Source: Caballeronia pedi (GTDB lineage: Bacteria; Pseudomonadota; Gammaproteobacteria; Burkholderiales; Burkholderiaceae). Taken from it: DNA of 64,000 nucleotides. Below the pieces are notes generated by a model. The model saw nothing but the letters and a program-made list of their open reading frames with translations. It did not search any database and was not told the origin of the DNA. Positions within the stretch are counted from its first letter, which is position 1, and each line of letters opens with the position of its first letter. Shown here in pieces: positions 25,649 through 34,825 of this stretch. The stretch spans positions 62,001-126,000 of the forward strand of contig NZ_FCOE02000021.1 in NCBI RefSeq assembly GCF_001544915.2, given 5' to 3'. A program made the position numbers and the translations under genes.

Positions 25649-27418
25649 TTGAAACCCGCACGCATCGCCGCGACGGTCCTGCCGGTTGCGATCGTCTGCC
25701 TCGTTCATGCACGCGATGCCGCCGCGCAGTCGTATCGCGACGTGGCGCCGCTCGCGCCTCCGGCCGCCGCGAAACCGCGCGCATTGCCATCGCCGCCCGA
25801 GCCTGATGACAAGTCGCAGGACGTCGCGATTCGCGATCTGCGGGGCATCGCGTTCGCAAGCGCGCATGCCGATAGCGATACCGATACCAACGCGCGCGCT
25901 TCCACGCAATCGGGCGCGATCACGTCGACGGGCGTTCCACTGCTCACGCCCGATTTTCTCGATGGCTTTTCCATCGATCTGCACAAGCCACTGACCTTCG
26001 CGCGACTCGCGGAGATACGCCGCGCGGTCGTGCAGCGCTATCGCGCGGCGGGTCAGCCGCTCGTCGATGTGTACGTGCCCGAACAGGACGTGAGCGATGG
26101 CGTCGTGACGATCGCGATCGCGGAATTTCGCGCGGGGCGCGTGATCCCGAAAGGCAACCGCTATTTCTCCGATGCGCTGCTCGTGCGCGAAATGCCGCTT
26201 GCGAGCGGCGAACCGATTCACGAAGCCGATATCGCGTCCGGCCTTGCGTTGCTCAACGCGAATCCGTACCGGCGTGTCGATGTGATCTACGCGCCCGGCG
26301 CCGAGCACGATACCACCGATGTGGTGCTGCAAACCGAAGACCGCTTGCCGTTTCGCCTCTACGGCGGCTACAACAACGACGGCGTGCGCGACCTCGGCCG
26401 CGATCGCATTCTCGCCGGATTCGACTACGGCAATCTGTTCGGCATCGATGCGCGCATCGGCTATCAGATGACCGCGAGTAACGATCTTCTCAGCGGCAAT
26501 CCGGATATCGAAGGGCGGCCCGATCGGCCGCGTTACATCGCGCATGCGTTCAATGTGATCGCGCCGTTGCCGTGGCTCGATCGGATCGAGCTGTTCGGCG
26601 TGTACGCGCAGAGCACGCCGCGCCTGCCGGATAGTTACGGGCAAACCGGTCTCAGCGCGCAGATCAGCTTCCGATACGACTGGCGTCTGCCGCCGCTCGA
26701 TTACGCCGGCGCGTGGCAGCAGCAGGTGCAGATCGGCTACGACTTCAAGCGCTCGAACAACGACCTCGAATTCGGCGGCTTTCAGGTGTTCAACGCGAAC
26801 ACACATATCCATCAGTTCGTGATCGCCTACGATCTCCTGCGAAGCGATGCGTCTGGCGATACGCATCTGAATGCATCGCTATTCGCGAGTCCCGGTTACT
26901 TCGACAGCAGCAGTAACGACGAGGCCTACGATGCAGCGCGTCTCGGCGCGAAACCGCGTTATCAGTACATGCAGTTGTCGGCGCAGCGTGACATGCCGCT
27001 CGGCAAGTCGGGCTTTTCGGTGTCGGCGCGCGGGCTGTTCCAGTGGACGGGCAGCACGCTTCTGCCGAGCGAAGAACTCGGCCTGGGCGGCGATGCCACC
27101 GTGCGCGGCTACGAACCGTATGCCGCGCAAGGCGATCGCGGCTGGAACGTGCAGACGGAATTGCGCGGGCCAGCGATATCGGCGGGGATCGCGGCCATGC
27201 AGCCGTTCGTGTTCTTCGATGCGGGGCACGTGTGGAATCGCATCGCCGAATTCGGTGAAGTCAACAACGCGTCGCTGGCGAGCGTCGGAGCGGGGATTCG
27301 CGTGCAGGTCGGGCGGTTCGTCAGCTTTCGCGGGACGTATGGGTTTCCGTTGAAGGCGGCGGTGCCGAACGGGTCGAAGGCGCCGGTGGGAGAGGTGTTT
27401 GTGGTGATCGGAAGTTAG
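25649..27418 (+). CDS. Two-partner secretion transporter TpsB (FhaC/ShlB family)
   Basis: A 589-residue outer-membrane transporter for a large exoprotein. A signal peptide ends near DAAAQ. A Pro-rich segment and the linker are followed by POTRA-type domains (about residues 100-220: DGVVTIAIAEFRAGRV, ANPYRRVDVIYAPGAEHDTTDV) and a 16-strand barrel with GGYNNDGVRDLG and the conserved VRGYEPYAAQGDRG motif. It ends EVFVVIGS, not in the usual Phe. It starts with TTG at 25649 after GGAG. It converges with the tpsA gene at 27459, 40 bp away. Confidence 0.9.
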   Translation: MKPARIAATVLPVAIVCLVHARDAAAQSYRDVAPLAPPAAAKPRALPSPPEPDDKSQDVAIRDLRGIAFASAHADSDTDTNARASTQSGAITSTGVPLLTPDFLDGFSIDLHKPLTFARLAEIRRAVVQRYRAAGQPLVDVYVPEQDVSDGVVTIAIAEFRAGRVIPKGNRYFSDALLVREMPLASGEPIHEADIASGLALLNANPYRRVDVIYAPGAEHDTTDVVLQTEDRLPFRLYGGYNNDGVRDLGRDRILAGFDYGNLFGIDARIGYQMTASNDLLSGNPDIEGRPDRPRYIAHAFNVIAPLPWLDRIELFGVYAQSTPRLPDSYGQTGLSAQISFRYDWRLPPLDYAGAWQQQVQIGYDFKRSNNDLEFGGFQVFNANTHIHQFVIAYDLLRSDASGDTHLNASLFASPGYFDSSSNDEAYDAARLGAKPRYQYMQLSAQRDMPLGKSGFSVSARGLFQWTGSTLLPSEELGLGGDATVRGYEPYAAQGDRGWNVQTELRGPAISAGIAAMQPFVFFDAGHVWNRIAEFGEVNNASLASVGAGIRVQVGRFVSFRGTYGFPLKAAVPNGSKAPVGEVFVVIGS

Positions 27419-27458
27419 CGGACTGGACGGCGAACCGCGCCGCCCCGCCGCACGCGCT

Positions 27459-29804
27459 TCAAGGCTGCGCCTGCTGCCACTGCAAAACCGGATGCGTCGC
27501 GCCCGCTGGCATCGCCCACACGCCGCCCGCAGGAATATTCCAGTCGAGGTAATTCGACACATTGCTCATCTGCGCCGTCGACAGCCCGTTCGAATCCGGC
27601 GGCACCGTGCCCGAGTTCGAGCCTGCGGCAGTCGTGCGAATCGTCGTGTCCTTGTTCCAGTAGACGTTGTTGTGAATCGCGCCCTGGTTGTAGGCGGCGA
27701 TGCCGCCTTCCGGGTCTCCCGGCGGCCCGCCGCCGCCGACCTGCCCGATCGCGAACGACTCGTTGATGACACCCGTGCTGCCGTTGACGAACACGAGCCC
27801 GCCGCCGCCGAACCCGCCGACGCTGCCGGTCGCGTATGACTGCGTGATGAGTCCCGTGTTGAACGCGACGAGCCCGCCGGTCTCGCCGTGGTTGCCGGCA
27901 TACGTCGTGCCGGTTGCGTACGATTGCGCGATGGTCCCGTTATTGACGCCGACCAGCCCGCCCGCCGGAATCTGATAGCCGACATCCGCCGTGCTCGACG
28001 AGCGCTCGATCGTCCCGTTGTTCACGCCGACGAGTCCGCCCGCGCCGAATCCGCCGAAGCCGTTTTGCCCGACCGCGCCCGTCGTGTTGACGTAGGTGAC
28101 GAGGCCGTTGTTCTGCCCCGCGAGCAGGCCGAGCCCGCCGGACGAGTAGCCGCCCGTGCTGGCGTTGGTGAGATTCAGATTGCGCACGACGCCGCTCGTG
28201 CCGATCACGCCGAACATGCCGAAGTAGTCGTTCACGAGATCGGATTGCGTCGCGAGTTTGTCGATGCTGTGGCCGAAGCCGTCGAACTGACCGGTGAACG
28301 GCGCGGCCGTCGTCTGGCCGATCGGCGTGAAGTAGTTGGGATAGGCCGTCGCGCTCGCGTCGATGTCCTTGCCGAGCGCATAGTTGCCCGCGAGGTCCTT
28401 CGACACGTTCGACAGATCGGCGAGCGTGTTCACGAGCCGGTACGCGGTCGACTGCGTGACGAGCCCGCTATACGGCGCGGCGGTCCATCCGCTGTTGGTG
28501 AGCACCGTGCCCGGCGCGTAGCTGCCGTTCATGTCATAGAGCGCGCTCACGATCCCGCCGCTCTTGGACCAGTCGATCGTGCCGCCGTTGGTCACGCTGC
28601 CGCCGTTGTCGACGCCGCCCGCATCGGCGCGCAACGTGAGATTGCCGTTGCCCGTGTTGCCGATGGTCGCGCCCGAACCGATCGTCACGTTATGCGCCGC
28701 GCCGAGCGTCAGCGACGCATTGCCGTTCCACTGGACGTTGCCGGCCACGCTGAGGTCGCCGCTGCTGGTTTCCATATCGACCGAAGTGCCGTTGGCGAGA
28801 CTGCGCGCGAGTGAATCCGCGTTCGCCTGATCGACCGTGAAGGACGGTGCGCCGAGTTTCCACGTGCGCGCCTGCACGTTCGCGCCCGCGACGTCGAGCG
28901 TGGTTGCGCGCGTCTCGACCGTGCCGCCGCTGCCGTCCGCGTTGGCCGCGGCGATCGCGCCGTTCGCGTGCACCGCGCCCTGGTCGGCGACGAGCCACAC
29001 GTGGCCGTCGCGCGTAGCGGTGCCGGTTGCGCGGATCGCGCTGCTGTTGCCCGCGAGCGCGTAGACGTTGCCATCGGCGGCCTGGAGGTTCGCTTGCGCC
29101 GCCTGGATCGCGCCGCCGTTCATCGCAGTGCCGCCGCTGCCCGCCTGCACGAACACTTGCTGTCCGCCTGATGCATCTTGCAGCAGCACCTGATTGCCCG
29201 TCGCGATTTCCACGGTGCCCTGCGGCGCGCTGATGCTGCCGCCGTTCACCGCCGCCGTGCGCGACACGAGGAACACGTCGCCGCCGCTCGATCCGATTTT
29301 GCCGAGATTGATGACCATGCCGTCGCCGCCGCCCGAGAGCGTGAGCGGGCCGCCCTGCATGAAAGCGTCGCCGTCGATGTTCAGCGCCGACGCGACGAAG
29401 CGCCCGCCCGTCGCGACGACACCGCCCGGCCCCACGAGCACGCCCTGCGGATTCACGAGATACACGCTGCCGCTTGCGCTGAGCTGGCCGAGGATCACGG
29501 AAGCCTCGCCGCCGGTCACGCGATTGAGTGTCGCACCGGCGCCGTTGTTGAACGTGACCTGGCGTCCGCCGCCGATGGAAAAGCTGGTCCAGTCGATCAC
29601 GCCGCGCGTCGACGTCTGATTGATCGTGAGCGACTGACCGCCGCCGCTGATCGCGCCGCTGCCCGCGACGAACTGGCCGCCCGCTGGCAAGGGCGGCGCG
29701 GCATGACCGAGACTCGCGATTAGCGATATGAACATCGCGAGCGGCCGCAGCCTCGCGCGACGATGACGAATTCGGGGAAGAAAAGGACGAATGCGGCGCT
29801 GCAT
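27459..29804 (-). CDS. TpsA exoprotein with filamentous-haemagglutinin N domain and GLUG repeats
   Basis: A 781-residue secreted beta-helical protein. The signal peptide (RRARLRPLAMFISLIASLGHA) is followed by the TPS domain, with SLTINQTSTRGVIDWTSFSIG, QVTFNNGAGATLNRVTGG and YLVNPQGVLVG (the NPNGI-type motif). The C-terminal half carries GLUG-type repeats (GGLVGVNNGTI, SYATG). It ends with AMPAGATHPVLQW, a form common to GLUG adhesins. At 781 residues it is short for a TpsA adhesin. GAGGTAGCC precedes the ATG. It is the obvious cargo of the TpsB encoded on the opposite strand. Confidence 0.88.
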   Translation of the reverse strand: MQRRIRPFLPRIRHRRARLRPLAMFISLIASLGHAAPPLPAGGQFVAGSGAISGGGQSLTINQTSTRGVIDWTSFSIGGGRQVTFNNGAGATLNRVTGGEASVILGQLSASGSVYLVNPQGVLVGPGGVVATGGRFVASALNIDGDAFMQGGPLTLSGGGDGMVINLGKIGSSGGDVFLVSRTAAVNGGSISAPQGTVEIATGNQVLLQDASGGQQVFVQAGSGGTAMNGGAIQAAQANLQAADGNVYALAGNSSAIRATGTATRDGHVWLVADQGAVHANGAIAAANADGSGGTVETRATTLDVAGANVQARTWKLGAPSFTVDQANADSLARSLANGTSVDMETSSGDLSVAGNVQWNGNASLTLGAAHNVTIGSGATIGNTGNGNLTLRADAGGVDNGGSVTNGGTIDWSKSGGIVSALYDMNGSYAPGTVLTNSGWTAAPYSGLVTQSTAYRLVNTLADLSNVSKDLAGNYALGKDIDASATAYPNYFTPIGQTTAAPFTGQFDGFGHSIDKLATQSDLVNDYFGMFGVIGTSGVVRNLNLTNASTGGYSSGGLGLLAGQNNGLVTYVNTTGAVGQNGFGGFGAGGLVGVNNGTIERSSSTADVGYQIPAGGLVGVNNGTIAQSYATGTTYAGNHGETGGLVAFNTGLITQSYATGSVGGFGGGGLVFVNGSTGVINESFAIGQVGGGGPPGDPEGGIAAYNQGAIHNNVYWNKDTTIRTTAAGSNSGTVPPDSNGLSTAQMSNVSNYLDWNIPAGGVWAMPAGATHPVLQWQQAQP
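27740..28150 (-). repeat. GLUG repeat region of the TpsA gene
   Basis: Imperfect tandem units of the GLUG type (core GGLVGVNNGTIxxSYATG) are encoded here, for instance GGLVGVNNGTIERSSSTAD and GGLVGVNNGTIAQSYATG. They are found in adhesins and other surface proteins and form the C-terminal beta-helix. The units are degenerate at both ends. Confidence 0.65.
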
Positions 29805-30094
29805 GGCTACCTCGGCTCGATGTCGATTGTTCCGGTCGTTTTCTGGGCCGCTGACGGTGTAGCCGCGGTCGTCCCGGCGAATCAGGTCACGGCCGGGCGA
29901 CGCGAACATCGACGTGCGAGCAGGCGCGCCGATGTTAGCGCCGCGCCCGAAGCGCCAATGTGGGGTTCCGCACATTCATGCGGCGCAAAAAAATGCCGAT
30001 GCCTGAACGCAAGATGCGTCGGGGCACGCGCGCGATGCGGCACGAAAATTGAACGCGGCGGGGATAAGGATTGAAGGAAGATTGAAAGCGCGGG

Positions 30095-30463
30095 TTAATG
30101 CGAAGGCTTCCCCCGGCTCGTCAGCTCGACCCAGCACTCGTGATAAACACGCTTTACCAGCGCGCTTTCGTAATCAAGATCCTCGCCTTCGAGAATGCGC
30201 TCGATGTCGCCGCGCGAGGCGTCGGCATCGAGCGTCTTCGAGAATCGCGCGGCGAGCGCCTGCGCCGCAACCGACAGCCGCGCGGTTTCGATCCACTCGG
30301 CCGCGCGATGATGCCGGTCGAGCCAGCGATGCGCCGCGCGCACCTGAAACGACGTATCGGGCCAGTCGCCTTCGATGTAGTACGCGCCGAGCAATCCGCA
30401 CGTGAGCCAGCACAGCAGATGCACCCGGTCATCGGGTCCGAGGGGATAGCGCACTTGACTCAT
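30095..30463 (-). CDS. Hypothetical protein
   Basis: A 122-residue soluble, helical protein (HLLCWLTCGLLGAYYIEGDWPD, then RAAHRWLDRHHRAAEWIE and DADASRGDIERILEGEDLDYESALVK). No signal peptide or domain is recognised. The ATG at 30463 is preferred over an in-frame start at 30499. It stands alone between the TpsA gene and the broken porin gene. Confidence 0.55.
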   Translation of the reverse strand: MSQVRYPLGPDDRVHLLCWLTCGLLGAYYIEGDWPDTSFQVRAAHRWLDRHHRAAEWIETARLSVAAQALAARFSKTLDADASRGDIERILEGEDLDYESALVKRVYHECWVELTSRGKPSH

Positions 30464-30565
30464 GATGACGGCACCGGAATGACTCGTCGACGATAGCATG
30501 ACGCGCGGCCCCCGGACATGCGGCGCACGTATGGCGCGACGCCGCCTGCATGTCGACGCGCTGCG

Positions 30566-31709
30566 TCAGAACGCGTGCCGCAACGCCACGCGCGCGACGA
30601 ACTGCTCCGAGTTCGACGACAAACCCTGCGTGCCGGGAATGAACGCCTGATCCATCACCGAATCGGTCGATTTGCCCGCGATCTTCTGATAAGCGCCCTG
30701 CACATAAACATCGGTGCGCTTCGACAGGAAATAATCCGCCATCAGACCGGCCGAGTGGATGCGCGGCTTCACGGTGCCCGCCGTCGAATCGTATGTCTCG
30801 ACCGAATACACGTACTGCGCGCCGACGAAGAAAGCCGGCGTGAACTGATACTTCCCGTTCACTTCGAAGTTCTGATATCTGACATTCTTCAGCGTGTTGC
30901 CGTCCGAGGCGAGCGGCACGCCGATATACCCGTTCGTCACCGGATCGCGATAGCTCGAATTGGTGTACGCAAAGCCGGCCGTCGCGTTGCCGAACGTGTA
31001 ATTCACGCCCGCGCCGAAAATCTGCATGCGCGACGCGATGAAGCTCGCGTCGTTCGTCGCGATCGCGCCATTGGCGTTCGAGCCAGTGCCATCCGCGTGC
31101 AGGTAAGCCGCGCCCAGCAGCAGGCCGCCGTTCGCATACGACGCCCCGACGCTGTATTGCCGGTTGCCCGCGAAATTCGTGTCGTTGCTGAAGCTGTAGG
31201 TGCCGCCGAACCGGAAGCCGCCGAGCGACGGGCTCGCGTACTTGACCGTGTTGTTCACGCGGAACGAGTTGTCGGTGTTGTCGTTGTCGAACGGATGCGC
31301 GAAGAGATAGCCGGCCCAGTTGCCGTTGGCCGTCGTCGGCGCGAGATAGTCGACCACGGAGTCGTACTGGCGGCCGAGCCTCACCGAGCCGAAGCGCTCA
31401 TTGCTCACGCCGACATACGCTTGCCGCCCGAACATGCGCCCGCCTTGCCCGGCCGCGCCGTTGCTGAGGTTCACGCCGCTTTCGAGCTGGAACACGGCCT
31501 TCGTGCCGCCGCCCAGATCCTCGACGCCGCGCAGGCCCCAGCGGCTGCCCGCCGCATAACCGCTCGTGAGTTCATAAACATGATTTCCGCCGACGTTGCT
31601 CGTGTAGTCGAAGCCTTCATCGAGGATGCCGAACAGCGTGACGCTGCTTTGAGCATGCGCTGAAGTCGCGATGCACGAGTGCCGCCAGGGATATTGCTTT
31701 GATTCTCAT
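30566..31709 (-). pseudogene. Outer-membrane porin with +1 frameshift in the signal peptide
   Basis: The main reading frame from 31672 to 30566 encodes 368 residues of a complete porin. It starts IATSAHAQSSVTLFGILDEGF and ends RVALRHAF, with strand motifs WGLRGVEDLGGGTKAVFQLESG, RQAYVGVS and GRQYDSVVDY. The signal-peptide start MRIKAISLAALV is at 31709 but in another frame; the 37 bases from this ATG to ATC at 31672 are one too many for continuity. In the porin frame no ATG, GTG or TTG exists before a GTG at 31495, well inside the barrel. Removing one base near 31673-31675 gives an intact 381-residue porin. It is a frameshifted gene or a sequencing indel. Confidence 0.85.
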
Positions 31710-31987
31710 GAAAGTCTCAAATCTTTTACTTATTCGAAGAAGTCCGAACCATCGGTGCAGTCGGGACCACGAGCGACGGATTGTGCGTGAGGAAAGCGGC
31801 ACTGAGAATCCATTTACTCGAACAGCGAGCGTGATTTTTTTGCATGTTCTTCCAGAAAATTCTTCGCTTGTCGTTGCGGCGCGACGCACGGAAGAATGAG
31901 CCGCAAATGCGTTGACTTGTCGCAGCGGTAGCCCGGAATCGCGGCTGCCGTGCGACGCGACGCTCAAGTGAAAGGAACCCGCCAGAC

Positions 31988-33412
31988 ATGAAGTTAGAAC
32001 GGAATTTTGTGAACGGACGTTTCATCGAGCCCGTGAGCGATGACGTCACCGCCATCCTGAATCCCGCGACGGAAGAGTTGCTGGGCCACGTGCACGACGC
32101 CTCGCGCGAGCAGGCGTTGCTAGCCGTCGAACAGGCCGCCGACGCGCAGCGTCTGTGGCGCGTGATGCCCGCCGCCGAGCGCGGCGCGCACATGCAGCGT
32201 CTCGCGGGCGCGATCGTCGAAGCCTCCGCCGAAATCGGCGCGGCGCTCGCGATGGAGTCCGGCAAGAGCCTGCTCGATGCGACCAACGAAGCCGTCTACG
32301 CCGCGCAGATCACGCGCTATCACGCGGAGTGGGCGCGCCGCATCGAAGGCGAAGTCATTCCGAGCGATACGCCGAACGAAAACCTCGTGCTGCATCGCGA
32401 GCCGATCGGTGTGGTCGCGTGCCTGATCCCGTTCAACTTCCCCATTTACACGCTGATGCGCAAGGTCGCGCCGGCGCTGATCGCGGGCAACACGGTCGTG
32501 GTGCGTCCGAGCAACAACACGCCGCTGTCGGCCTTCGAACTGGCGCGCGCCGTCGAGCGCGCGGCGCTGCCCGCGGGCGTCGTCAATATTCTCGCGATGA
32601 ATCATGCGACGGCGGAAGTCGTCTGCACGCATCCGAAGGTCGGCATGATCACGTTGACGGGCAGCGTCAACGCGGGCCGCAAGGTGCTCGAGTACTGCAA
32701 GGCGAATATCGCGAAGCCTTCGCTCGAACTGGGCGGCAAGACGCCCGCCATCATCGAGCCGGACGCGGATCTGCACAAGGCCGCGCGCGAACTCGTCGCC
32801 TCGAAGCTCACGCACAGCGGCCAGCTTTGCACGGCGATCGAACGTGTCTATGTTCACGAGAGCATCCACGATGAATTCGTCGGCCTGCTGCGCGAGCAGA
32901 TGAAGGCGAAGCGGATCGGCGACCGCTACGAGGACGCGGGCGACATGGGCCCGCTCGTGAACAAGGCGTCGCGCGACGGCATTCACGCGATGGTCCGCCG
33001 CGCAATCGAAGCTGGCGCGACGCTCGAAACCGGCGGCGAAGTGCCGCAACGCAAGGGCTTCTTCTATCCGCCGACGCTGCTTTCGAATTGCCGCCAGGAC
33101 ATGGAGATCGTGCAGGAAGAGACCTTCGGTCCGGTGCTCGCGGTGCTGAAATACGCGACCCTCGACGAAGCGCTCGCGATGGCGAACGATCACCAGTTCG
33201 GTCTGTCTTCGGTACTCTACACCGAGAACTATCGCACGGCGATGAAAGTCGCCAACGCGATCGAAGCGGGGGAGCTCTACATCAACCGCACGCCCGCCGA
33301 TCCTTATCAGGGTTTCCATGCCGGCTGGAAGCGCTCCGGCATCGGCGGCGACGACGGCAAGCACGGCATGCTCGAATTCACGCAGACGCGTCTCGTCGTC
33401 ATGAAGTACTGA
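31988..33412 (+). CDS. Aldehyde dehydrogenase, lactaldehyde/glycolaldehyde (AldA) type
   Basis: A 474-residue NAD-dependent enzyme oxidising an aldehyde to the acid. IPFNFPIYTLMRKVAPALIAGN and TGSVNAGRKVLE are NAD-binding motifs; LELGGKTPAIIEPDADL holds the catalytic Glu, and SGQLCTAIERVYV the catalytic Cys. ETFGPVLAV is present and the C-terminal GFHAGWKRSGIGGDDGKHG closely resembles E. coli AldA. It heads the operon with an MFS carrier, an enolase-superfamily dehydratase and a GMC oxidoreductase, so its aldehyde is probably an intermediate from a sugar or polyol. The gene is divergent from the broken porin. Confidence 0.92.
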   Translation: MKLERNFVNGRFIEPVSDDVTAILNPATEELLGHVHDASREQALLAVEQAADAQRLWRVMPAAERGAHMQRLAGAIVEASAEIGAALAMESGKSLLDATNEAVYAAQITRYHAEWARRIEGEVIPSDTPNENLVLHREPIGVVACLIPFNFPIYTLMRKVAPALIAGNTVVVRPSNNTPLSAFELARAVERAALPAGVVNILAMNHATAEVVCTHPKVGMITLTGSVNAGRKVLEYCKANIAKPSLELGGKTPAIIEPDADLHKAARELVASKLTHSGQLCTAIERVYVHESIHDEFVGLLREQMKAKRIGDRYEDAGDMGPLVNKASRDGIHAMVRRAIEAGATLETGGEVPQRKGFFYPPTLLSNCRQDMEIVQEETFGPVLAVLKYATLDEALAMANDHQFGLSSVLYTENYRTAMKVANAIEAGELYINRTPADPYQGFHAGWKRSGIGGDDGKHGMLEFTQTRLVVMKY

Positions 33413-33523
33413 TTCTCGCGGCCGCTGCGGGCCGCATCAATTCCTAACTCAACAAGAACATATTGAAGGCCAGCCGCGCGGCATCCGCATGCCGCGCGCC
33501 GCTGCCCTTTGAGGAGCACGCCT

Positions 33524-34825
33524 GTGTCAACGAATTCCGCTCAATCCAGTGAAAGCGTCGCCGCGCCGCGCGAAGTCACGCGCGCCGACCGCTATCTGCA
33601 ACTCGCGCTGCTCGTGATCGCCGCGGGCGCCATCTATCCGATTCTGTATCTTCGGCAGGTCTATCAGCCGACGATGCTCGAAGTCTTCCACATCAGCGAA
33701 GCGCAACTCGGCTATCTGTACTCCGCGCTCGGCACGATCTTCCTCGTCTGCTATCTGCCGAGCGGCTGGCTCGCGGACCGCGTCGCGCCGCGCGTGCTGA
33801 TCAGCTTTTCGCTGATCGCGACGGGCGCGCTCGGGCTCTGGTATTCCACCGCGCCGGCGTTCGGCTCGCTGATCGTGATCTTCGGCTGCTGGGGGCTGAC
33901 CACCGGCCTCACGTTCTGGGCCGCGATCATCAAGCGCGTGCAGATGATCGCCGCCGCCGACGAGCAAGGCCGCTTCTTCGGCTTTCTCGATGGCGGTCGC
34001 GGCCTGATCGAAGCGCTGCTCGCGACCATCGCGATCAGCCTGTTCGCGTGGGCCACGCAGACGCACGCCGAATCGACGGCGGCGGGCTTCCGGCTCGTCG
34101 TGTACATGTACGCGTTCCTGTGCATCGGGCTCGGCGTGGTGCTCGGTCTCGTGCGCGATCCGCAAGGCGCGCAGCCGGCGCGGGCCGCGCGCGAAAAGCG
34201 CAACGTGCTGAGCGATCTCGCGGTGCTGCTGAAGAACCCGCAACTGTGGCTGCTCTCGGCCATCGTGTTCTGCGGCTATCAGGTGTTCTGGGCGACATAC
34301 AGTTTCTCCGCGTATCTGCATGAGAAGGAAATCGGTCTGTCGGTGGTCGCGGCGGGCTTCATCACCACGGCCAAGCTGTGGATGCGCCCGATCGGCGGTA
34401 TCGGCAGCGGCTTTCTCGGCGACCGTTTCTCGAAGACGTCCGTGCTCGTGTTCGCGCTGTTTGCGGCGGCCGCCGCGCTGCTCGTGCTGATGGCCGCGCC
34501 TTCGATCGGCAGTCACGCGCTCATCGCGGTGATCGTGCTGTTCATCGGCGTGATGACGTATGCGATTCGCGGCCTCTACTGGTCGCTGCTCGATCAGTGC
34601 AAGGTGCCCGCCGAAATCATGGGTCTCGCGATCGGCCTCGTCTCGGTGATCGGCTATTCGCCCGATGCCGTGCTGCCGCTCATCAACGGCTATCTCACGC
34701 AGAACTATCCGGGCGCGCACGGCTATCAGCTCTATTTCGGCTATATCGCGTTCATGTCCGCGCTGGGCGGCGTGGCCGCGCTTTTCTTCAAACATCGACT
34801 GAACAAACTGGGAGCGCAACAATGA
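33524..34825 (+). CDS. MFS transporter (organic acid/sugar-acid type)
   Basis: A 433-residue, 12-TM carrier. Membrane segments begin with LALLVIAAGAIYPILYLRQ and continue to ALGGVAALFFKHRLN. SGWLADRVAPRVLIS lies in the TM2-3 loop, where the usual RxGRR motif is altered to RVAPR. The GTG at 33524 is the preferred start since GAGGAG at 33511-33516 stands 8 bases before it. ATG of the next gene overlaps the stop codon. It presumably imports the substrate of the dehydratase and dehydrogenases of this operon. Confidence 0.9.
   Translation: MSTNSAQSSESVAAPREVTRADRYLQLALLVIAAGAIYPILYLRQVYQPTMLEVFHISEAQLGYLYSALGTIFLVCYLPSGWLADRVAPRVLISFSLIATGALGLWYSTAPAFGSLIVIFGCWGLTTGLTFWAAIIKRVQMIAAADEQGRFFGFLDGGRGLIEALLATIAISLFAWATQTHAESTAAGFRLVVYMYAFLCIGLGVVLGLVRDPQGAQPARAAREKRNVLSDLAVLLKNPQLWLLSAIVFCGYQVFWATYSFSAYLHEKEIGLSVVAAGFITTAKLWMRPIGGIGSGFLGDRFSKTSVLVFALFAAAAALLVLMAAPSIGSHALIAVIVLFIGVMTYAIRGLYWSLLDQCKVPAEIMGLAIGLVSVIGYSPDAVLPLINGYLTQNYPGAHGYQLYFGYIAFMSALGGVAALFFKHRLNKLGAQQ

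Noticed and set aside
33419..33436. GCGGCC...GGCCGC inverted repeat after the AldA-like gene
   Set aside because: Short G/C repeat with no T run, expected by chance in such G/C-rich DNA; the MFS gene downstream appears to be in the same operon.
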